NCBI GenBank assembly: GCA_016870535.1
Contig: VGBK01000006.1
Span: 1 to 53,504, forward strand
Length of the DNA: 53,504 bases
Reading direction: 5' to 3'
Source: Actinomycetota bacterium
GTDB taxonomy: Bacteria; Actinomycetota; Acidimicrobiia; Spongiisociales; UBA11373
Below the pieces are notes generated by a model. It was not told the DNA's origin, searched no databases, and saw nothing but the letters and a program-made list of their open reading frames with translations. A program made the translations under genes and the position numbers. Shown here in pieces: positions 47,611 through 53,504 of this stretch (positions are counted from its first letter, which is position 1; each line of letters starts with the position of its first letter).

Positions 47611-50600
47611 TCAGAGAGGCCACATTGTACGGAGGAAGTCGGCGAGCGCCGTCGCCGGGGACGCCGCCGGAGCCGGGAGGAACAATTCGTCCCGCCGCAG
47701 GACGGCGCGGGGAGCGAGGCGCTGCAGCCGCACCTCCTGCGAGGCGCTCAGAGACACCGGGGCCAGCTTCACCTCGTGGCGGAGTTGCACCACCTCGGTG
47801 AGGCCTACCCGCAGCGCCTCCACCCGCAGCCGGGCGATGTCGAGCAGCGCCCGGGCGAGCGGCGGCAGCGGGCCGTAACGGTCCTCCCACTCCGCGGCCA
47901 CGTCGTCCACCTCGCCCTGGGTGGCCGCGGCGGCGAGACGGCGGTAGGCCTCGAGACGCGCCGCCTGATCGGTCACGTAGTCCTCGGGCAGGTGCGCGGC
48001 GACGGGTAGGTCGAGGCGGACTTCGGAGGGCGGAGGGGAGGGGGCGCGGCCCGACTCCAGCTCGGCCACGGCGTCGGCCACCAGGGTGATGTAGAGGTCG
48101 AACCCCACCGCGCTGATGTGCCCCGACTGCACCTTGCCCAGGATGCTCCCCGCCCCCCGGATCTCCAGGTCGCGCATCGCCAGCTGGAACCCGGAGCCCA
48201 GGTCGCCGAACTCCCCGATGGCCTCCAGCCGGCGGTAGGCGTCCTCGCCCAGGGCCAGCGTGGGGGGATGGAACAGGTAGGCGTAGGCCCGCTGGGTGGA
48301 GCGGCCCACCCGCCCCCGCAACTGATACAGCTGAGCCAGACCCAGCAGGTCGGCCCGCTCGACGATGAGGGTGTTCACCTGGGGGAGGTCGAGGCCGGAC
48401 TCGATGATGGTGGTGGCCACCAGCACGTCGTGGGCCCCGTTCCAGAAGTCCAGCATGACCTGCTCCAACTGCCCTTCGTTCATCCGGCCGTGGGCCACGG
48501 CGTAGCGGGCGTCGGGGACCAGGCCTCGCAGGCGGGCCAGGGCGTTGTCGATGGACTCGATGCGGTTGTGCACGTAGAAGACCTGGCCCTCGCGCAGCAA
48601 CTCCCGGCGGATGGCCGCCGCCACCTTCTGCGAGTCGTAGGGGCCCACGAAGGTGAGGATGGGGTGGCGGTCTTCCGGCGGCGTGGTGATCCGGCTCACC
48701 TTGCGGATGCCGGTCAGGGCCATCTCGAGAGTGCGCGGGATGGGAGTGGCGGTCAGGGTGAGGACGTCCACCGAGGTGCTCCGCTCCTTGATGCGGTCCT
48801 TGGCCGCCACCCCGAAGCGCTGCTCCTCGTCGACCACCAGCAGTCCCAGGTTGCGGAACCGGATGTCTTCGCTGAGCAGGCGGTGGGTGCCGATCACCAG
48901 GTCCACCTCGCCGCTCTCCAGGCCGGCGACCACCGCCTGCTGCTGTCGGGGGCCGAGAAAGCGGCTGAGCACCTCCACCCGCACCGGGTAGGGGGCCAGG
49001 CGGGTGGTGAAGGTCTGGTGGTGCTGCTGGGCGAGGAGGGTGGTGGGCACCAGCACCGCCACCTGCTTGCCGTCCTGCACCGCCTTGAAGGCGGCCCGCA
49101 GCGCCACCTCGGTCTTGCCGAAGCCCACGTCGCCGAAGACGAGACGGTCCATAGGCTCGGGGGATTCCATGTCCTCCTTGACCTCGGCGATGGCGGTGAT
49201 CTGGTCGGGGGTCTCCTCGAAGGGGAAGGCCGACTCGATCTCCTGCTGCCACGGGGTGTCGGGGGTGAAGGCGTGACCCTCGACCCGGGCCCGGGCCCGG
49301 TGGAGGGCCACCACCTCTTCGGCCACCGCCGCCACCGCCCGGCGCACCCGACCTTTGGTGCGCTCCCAGTCGGCGCCGCCCATGCGGGAGAGGCGCGGCG
49401 CCTCTCCACCGGCGTAGGGGCGCACCGCCGCCAGCTGGTCGGTGGGCACGTACAGGCGGTCCTGCCCGGCGTAGGCCACCAGCAGGTAGTCGCGCTCGAC
49501 GCCGGCCACCGTCCGGGCGACCAGGCCTTCGAAGCGGCCGATGCCGTGGCGGTGGTGGACCACGTAGTCCCCCGGCGTCAGGTCGGCGTAGCCCGCCGCC
49601 GCCGTCCCCCGGGCCGGCGGCCCCGGACGGCGGTGGGCGCGCCTCCGGCCGGCGATCTCCTGCTCGCCGAGGACGGCGACCTCGTCGGTGACGAAGCCGC
49701 GGTGCACCCCGGTGGAGAGGACGATCGACTCCCGGCCGGAGAGCGCCTCGCCGCGGGCGAGGCCCACGCCCTGTTCCGCCAGCACCCGGGCCACCCGGTC
49801 GGCGGCGGGCACGCCGTCCATGGCCACCACCACCTGGATGCCCCGGCCGAGCAGGCGCCGGATGCCGGCCGCCACTGCTTCGGCGTCGCCGGGGACGGCG
49901 TCCAGGCCGGAGACCGCCAGGGCCTCCTCCCCCGGCCCCGCCGCCAGCGCCGGGGCTTCGAGGACGGGACGTTCGCCGGGGTCGAGCGACAGGTAGAGCG
50001 TGGGGTGGCTCCCCGCCTCGGGCGCGCCCGGGCCCCAGGTGGGCGCCAGGGCCGCCGCCAGTTCCGCCTCCTCGCGGCGCAACTCCTCCGACCGCTCGGC
50101 GGCGCGCCCCGGGTCGAAGACCACCACGGTGGTGCCCGCCGCCGCCTCGGCGAAGGCACTGCGCTCCGGCGCCAGCCAGGGGAGCCACGACTCCATGCCG
50201 GAGAAGGAGATGCCGTCGGCCAAGCGGTCCCAGGTCGATGCGGCCCAGGCCTCCTCGCGGCTCAGGAGGGCCGCGGCCGCCCGCACCACGGCGTCGGGGC
50301 GCAATTCGCGCGCCGGGTAGGCCACCAGGGCCTCCAGGCGGTCGGTGGAACGCTGGTCGCCCACCGAGAACGCCCGCACCTCCTCGACCCGGTCACCCCA
50401 GAAGTCCACCCGAACGGGGTGCCTGCCGTGGGCCGGGTACACGTCCACCAGGCCTCCCCGAACCGCCATCTCCCCCCGGGCCTCCACCCGGTCGGTGCGG
50501 TGGTAGCCGGCGGCCACCAGGGCGGCGCTCAGCGCTTCCAAGCGCAGGTCGTCCCCCGGGTGCACCACCACCGGCCCCACCGGCGACGGGCTCACCCGCT

Positions 50601-50937
50601 GGGTGACGGCCCGCACCGAAGCCGCCACCAGTCCCGGCCCGCCCTGCGCCAGACGGTGCCGGGCCACCGCCCGGGCCCCCATCACCTGCACGCTGGGAGA
50701 GACGTACTCGAAAGGCAGGGTCTCCCAGGCGGGCAGGTGGCAGGCGGAGACGAAGAGCGCCGCGTCGTCGGCCAACTCCTCGGCGTCGCGCTCCCCCGGC
50801 AGGACCGCCAGCACCGGACCCCGGGCGGCCAGGGCGGCGGCCAGATAGGCGCGCAGGCCCGCAGGCACCACCAGGCGGCCGGGGACGGTCGGGCGGTGCC
50901 GCCAGCGGTCCAGGAGCAGAGCCAGCGGGGGCGGCAT
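47611..50937 (-). CDS. mfd: Transcription-repair coupling factor
   Basis: DYVVHHRHGIGRFEGL, FGDVGFGKTEVALRAAFKA, VVDEEQRFGV, LTLTATPIPRTLEMALTGIR, RGRVGRSTQRAYAYL. Confidence 0.96.
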   Translation of the reverse strand: MPPPLALLLDRWRHRPTVPGRLVVPAGLRAYLAAALAARGPVLAVLPGERDAEELADDAALFVSACHLPAWETLPFEYVSPSVQVMGARAVARHRLAQGGPGLVAASVRAVTQRVSPSPVGPVVVHPGDDLRLEALSAALVAAGYHRTDRVEARGEMAVRGGLVDVYPAHGRHPVRVDFWGDRVEEVRAFSVGDQRSTDRLEALVAYPARELRPDAVVRAAAALLSREEAWAASTWDRLADGISFSGMESWLPWLAPERSAFAEAAAGTTVVVFDPGRAAERSEELRREEAELAAALAPTWGPGAPEAGSHPTLYLSLDPGERPVLEAPALAAGPGEEALAVSGLDAVPGDAEAVAAGIRRLLGRGIQVVVAMDGVPAADRVARVLAEQGVGLARGEALSGRESIVLSTGVHRGFVTDEVAVLGEQEIAGRRRAHRRPGPPARGTAAAGYADLTPGDYVVHHRHGIGRFEGLVARTVAGVERDYLLVAYAGQDRLYVPTDQLAAVRPYAGGEAPRLSRMGGADWERTKGRVRRAVAAVAEEVVALHRARARVEGHAFTPDTPWQQEIESAFPFEETPDQITAIAEVKEDMESPEPMDRLVFGDVGFGKTEVALRAAFKAVQDGKQVAVLVPTTLLAQQHHQTFTTRLAPYPVRVEVLSRFLGPRQQQAVVAGLESGEVDLVIGTHRLLSEDIRFRNLGLLVVDEEQRFGVAAKDRIKERSTSVDVLTLTATPIPRTLEMALTGIRKVSRITTPPEDRHPILTFVGPYDSQKVAAAIRRELLREGQVFYVHNRIESIDNALARLRGLVPDARYAVAHGRMNEGQLEQVMLDFWNGAHDVLVATTIIESGLDLPQVNTLIVERADLLGLAQLYQLRGRVGRSTQRAYAYLFHPPTLALGEDAYRRLEAIGEFGDLGSGFQLAMRDLEIRGAGSILGKVQSGHISAVGFDLYITLVADAVAELESGRAPSPPPSEVRLDLPVAAHLPEDYVTDQAARLEAYRRLAAAATQGEVDDVAAEWEDRYGPLPPLARALLDIARLRVEALRVGLTEVVQLRHEVKLAPVSLSASQEVRLQRLAPRAVLRRDELFLPAPAASPATALADFLRTMWPL

Positions 50938-50961
50938 GCGAACCCGAAGGCTACCGCCGCC

Positions 50962-51192
50962 TCAGCCGGGCGGGTCGGGGCCGGTGGGCAGCACGGGGTC
51001 GACGAGGCGGGCCCGCACGTCGGGCCGCAACGGCTCGGGCCCCGGGCGGAAGGCGCTCCCATCGGGACGGAGGAAGGTGAGGCGGCGGTCGGGGTGGCCG
51101 GCGAGCCGCCAGCCGCCCTCGTGCACCAGACGATGATGATGACCGCACAGGGTCACCAGATTGCTGAGGATCGGATAGTTGCACTTCCCCAA
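50962..51192 (-). pseudogene. C-terminal fragment of DUF222/HNH (13E12-like) endonuclease
   Basis: LSNLVTLCGHHHRLVHEGGWRLAGHPDRRLTFLRPDGSAF: second half of an HNH domain without the first half. Confidence 0.75.
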
Positions 51193-51244
51193 GGCGGCCT
51201 CGCCACCACTCGTGGCTCGCTCCGAGGGATCTCAGACGGTTCCT

Positions 51245-51262
51245 GCCCGCAGGACTGCGGGC
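51245..51262 (-). terminator. Perfect hairpin downstream of the lipoprotein ORF
   Basis: GCCCGCAG-GA-CTGCGGGC, 8-bp perfect stem 11 nt past the stop codon at 51273; no U-tract. Confidence 0.45.
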
Positions 51263-51272
51263 GTTGTCACGG

Positions 51273-51716
51273 CTATCGCCGGCACGATCCGACGATCCGA
51301 ACCAGGCTCAGCTTCCCCAACCGCAGCCAGTCCACCTCTCGCAAGGTCAGTCCGATCTTGTCGCGAATGGCCGTCGACTCGACAAAGACCTCGTAGTCCA
51401 GATCGCAGGCCCCTAGGGAGGGGGTTTCGCCCCTCCAGGCCGCAACCCACTGCCACCCATAGAAGACGCTTTGGGAAGCCCAGACGGGCTGCAGGCCGGC
51501 GGGCACCATGATGTCGGAGGCAGCCGGAGCCGGCGACGGCCCGACGAACTCGGCCGCCAGGTCATGGCCGGTCGCGTAGAGGCCCTTGTCAGTGGGGTGG
51601 TAGCCGGCGGGCATCGTCACTGTGGACAACAACTCCGAGTGGGTGGCACAACCCGCCAGCAGCAGCATGGCGATGCCAACGATCCCGATGAGGCCGAGTC
51701 GCAAACGGGTGTCCAT
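51273..51716 (-). CDS. Lipoprotein of unknown function lying between the two HNH fragments
   Basis: MDTRLRLGLIGIVGIAMLLLAGCATHSELL: signal peptide and lipobox LAGC; an upstream in-frame ATG at 51728 is an alternative start. Confidence 0.65.
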   Translation of the reverse strand: MDTRLRLGLIGIVGIAMLLLAGCATHSELLSTVTMPAGYHPTDKGLYATGHDLAAEFVGPSPAPAASDIMVPAGLQPVWASQSVFYGWQWVAAWRGETPSLGACDLDYEVFVESTAIRDKIGLTLREVDWLRLGKLSLVRIVGSCRR

Positions 51717-51812
51717 TGGAGATCCCATGCCTGAGGCTAGCGGAGGGACCCTGGAGCGCCGGGCTGAGACTCCACACAGCCGTAAACAGCCCTGCCGCCA
51801 GTACCGCGCCGG

Positions 51813-52781
51813 GTTGCCGAGGTCGGTCGGCCCGCCGTCGGCCCAGTGCACCAGATGATGCAGATGCACCCAGCGGGTGCGCTCGCATCCCGGGAAGCGA
51901 CACCCCTGGTCGCGGTGCCGGACATTCCTTGCCAGCCAGGGAGGGATGGTGCGGGCGGACCGGCCGATGCCCACGGTGGCGCCGTCGGGCCCCTCGGCGA
52001 CCGTCTCGAGGCGAGCGTCGCAGGCGAGACGGCGAACCGCCACCCCCGACAGCGCCGGGCCGCCCTCCACCTCGCCGGCGCCGTCGCCCGCAAACAGCGC
52101 CTCGGCATCGACGTGGACCACCAGGGTGGGAGGCGCCGGATCGGTGGCGGCCAAACGCATCTCGGCCAGTTCGACCAGGGCGTCGGCGTAGCGGGCGTGA
52201 GCGGGGTCGAACATCCCGTTCTCGGGGCGGCGCGGGGAGCGGCCGGCCACCGTCTCGAGCGCCCGGGCCACCAGCGCCCCCTGCTCCGCCGGCAGATACC
52301 CGGCCAGGCGCCACTGCGCCCCGCGCCGCTCGGTCCACCAACGCACCGAGCGGATGGCTTCGCCGCCCCGGCCCGACGCCTCACGGCGGCGCCGCGCCTC
52401 GCGCTCGAGTTGAGCCGCCGAAGCCCCCAGCGCCTCGGCCAGCACGGCGGCTTCGGTGGCACAGGTGGCCACCTCGGCCGCCGCCCGGACCTGATCCCAC
52501 GACAGCCGCCCTTCCTCGAAAGCGGCGGCGATGGCGGGCAGGAAGCGCAGCCGGGAGGCCGTCTCGCACCATGCGGAGGCGCTGCCGTACGCGATCCCGA
52601 GCCGGGCCACCAGCCAGGCGGCCATAGAAGTGGCGCCGTCGGCGGCCCAAAGGCGCCGGCCGTCGATGGCCGCCACCACCTTGAGCATCGCCCGGCGGAT
52701 GGCGCACTCGGCAGCATGCAGTTGGGCCACGGCCTCGGTGAGGTCGTCGGCTGGGCACGAGGCGAGGAGTGAAGCATCCAT
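51813..52781 (-). pseudogene. N-terminal fragment of DUF222/HNH (13E12-like) endonuclease
   Basis: MDASLLASCPADDLTEAVAQLHAAECAIRRAMLKVVAAID..; ends in the first half of HNH: CRFPGCERTRWVHLHHLVHWADGGPTDLGN, then diverges. Confidence 0.8.
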
Positions 52782-52904
52782 GGCTGAACCTGCGCCCAAG
52801 GTATCCGGCGGGTGAGACAGATCCGAGCCGCCGGAGGTGACGCAACTCCACCCCAGGGTGCGGTTCCCTTCCCCGCCGCGGCGGGGTGAGCAGCGGACGG
52901 CTCT

Positions 52905-53414
52905 CCCTTCCCGGTCCAGCGGGAGGGGTTTGGGGGGAGGGAAGCGGAGGGCGCGGCTGAGGTCTGCGTGTTCGGCTTCCCCCTCCGGCGGCTCCCAGAA
53001 CCTCGCCGCCACCTCCCCCGCTGGGGCGAGGGAGGAGAAGGGGGCTTCCCCCTCCGGCCGAGGGCTCCCCCCTCCCGCCCCAGCGGGAGGGGGTCGGGGG
53101 GAGGGAAGCGGAGGGCGCGGCTGAGGTCTGCGTGTTCGGCTTCCCCCTCCGGCGGCTCCCAGAACCTCGCCGCCACCTCCCCCGCTGGGGCGGGGGAGGG
53201 AAGGGGGGCTTCCCCCTCCGGCCGAGGGCTCCCCCTCCCGCCCCAGCGGGAGGGGGTTGGGGGGAGGGAAGCAGAGGACGCGGCTGAGGTCTGCGTGTTC
53301 GGCTTCCCCCTCCGGCGGCTCCCAGAACCTCGCCGCCACCTCCCCCGCTGGGGCGGGGGAGGAAAAGGGGGCTTCCCCCTCCGGCGGCTCCCAGAACCTC
53401 GCCGCCACCTCCCC
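52905..53414. repeat. GC-rich tandem/palindromic repeat array, period about 163-164 bp, about 3 units plus a partial
   Basis: Core CTTCCCCCTCCGGCGGCTCCCAGAACCTCGCCGCCACCTCCC at 52976, 53140, 53303 and 53372; each unit contains CCTCCCCCGC-TGGG-GCGGGGGAGG type hairpins. Confidence 0.92.
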
Positions 53415-53504
53415 TTTGTGTCAGTGTGTGGGGTGGGAGTAGGGCCCGGGGTTTGGCTCTCACCTCCCCTGTCTTCCCTGTTCGGGGGATGACATTGTGT
53501 CGGG

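Noticed and set aside
48118-51396. 1092-aa plus-strand ORF opposite mfd
   Set aside because: Antisense artefact; mfd motifs are unambiguous on the minus strand.
50962-52781. Active homing endonuclease or intein
   Set aside because: The intervening segment encodes a lipoprotein with no splicing or LAGLIDADG motifs; HNH belongs to the DUF222/13E12 family.
52905-53414. CRISPR array
   Set aside because: Repeat period about 163 bp with conserved spacer-like parts and internal hairpins; no short repeats with unique spacers and no cas genes.

Overview
High-GC, actinobacterial-looking chromosomal window (inferred from gene content and GC; no phylogeny run). From start to end it carries: (1) a glycan-type cluster of two sulfotransferases, a WbqC-family protein and a GT-D-like/DegT aminotransferase fusion; (2) an SDR and a DUF2157 membrane protein; (3) a menaquinone block (menE, menB, menA, menD, menF and an alpha/beta hydrolase); (4) a dormancy/hypoxia-like group (CBS-BON protein, divergent NarL-type regulator and single-GAF histidine kinase, PPDK, FMN split-barrel protein, GNAT/NDP-forming acyl-CoA synthetase); (5) an ABC-F ATPase and a secreted trypsin-like protease with RTX repeats; (6) PfkB kinase, prpE-like ligase, TetR, MaoC, an HMG-CoA-synthase-like/DUF35 fusion, an SCP2-type thiolase and a nitronate monooxygenase; (7) an RsbRD-N-like protein and an S9 peptidase; (8) a divergent membrane acyltransferase and a 1233-aa membrane patatin; (9) tRNA-Leu(UAA) and vapBC; (10) a housekeeping block (ppx, DUF501, ftsB-like, eno, mazG, PPIase lipoprotein, mfd); and (11) a split DUF222/HNH gene with a lipoprotein ORF between its halves, followed by GC-rich tandem palindromic repeats. 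Main leads: the HMGCS-like/DUF35 + thiolase pair that lacks the usual Cys nucleophile, the membrane patatin, the RTX-trypsin protease, the 10-bp-phased vapBC promoter repeats, the split HNH locus, and a recurring leaderless-promoter pattern (TANNNT 5-8 nt before the start codon). No CRISPR array, prophage or recognisable defence island was seen.
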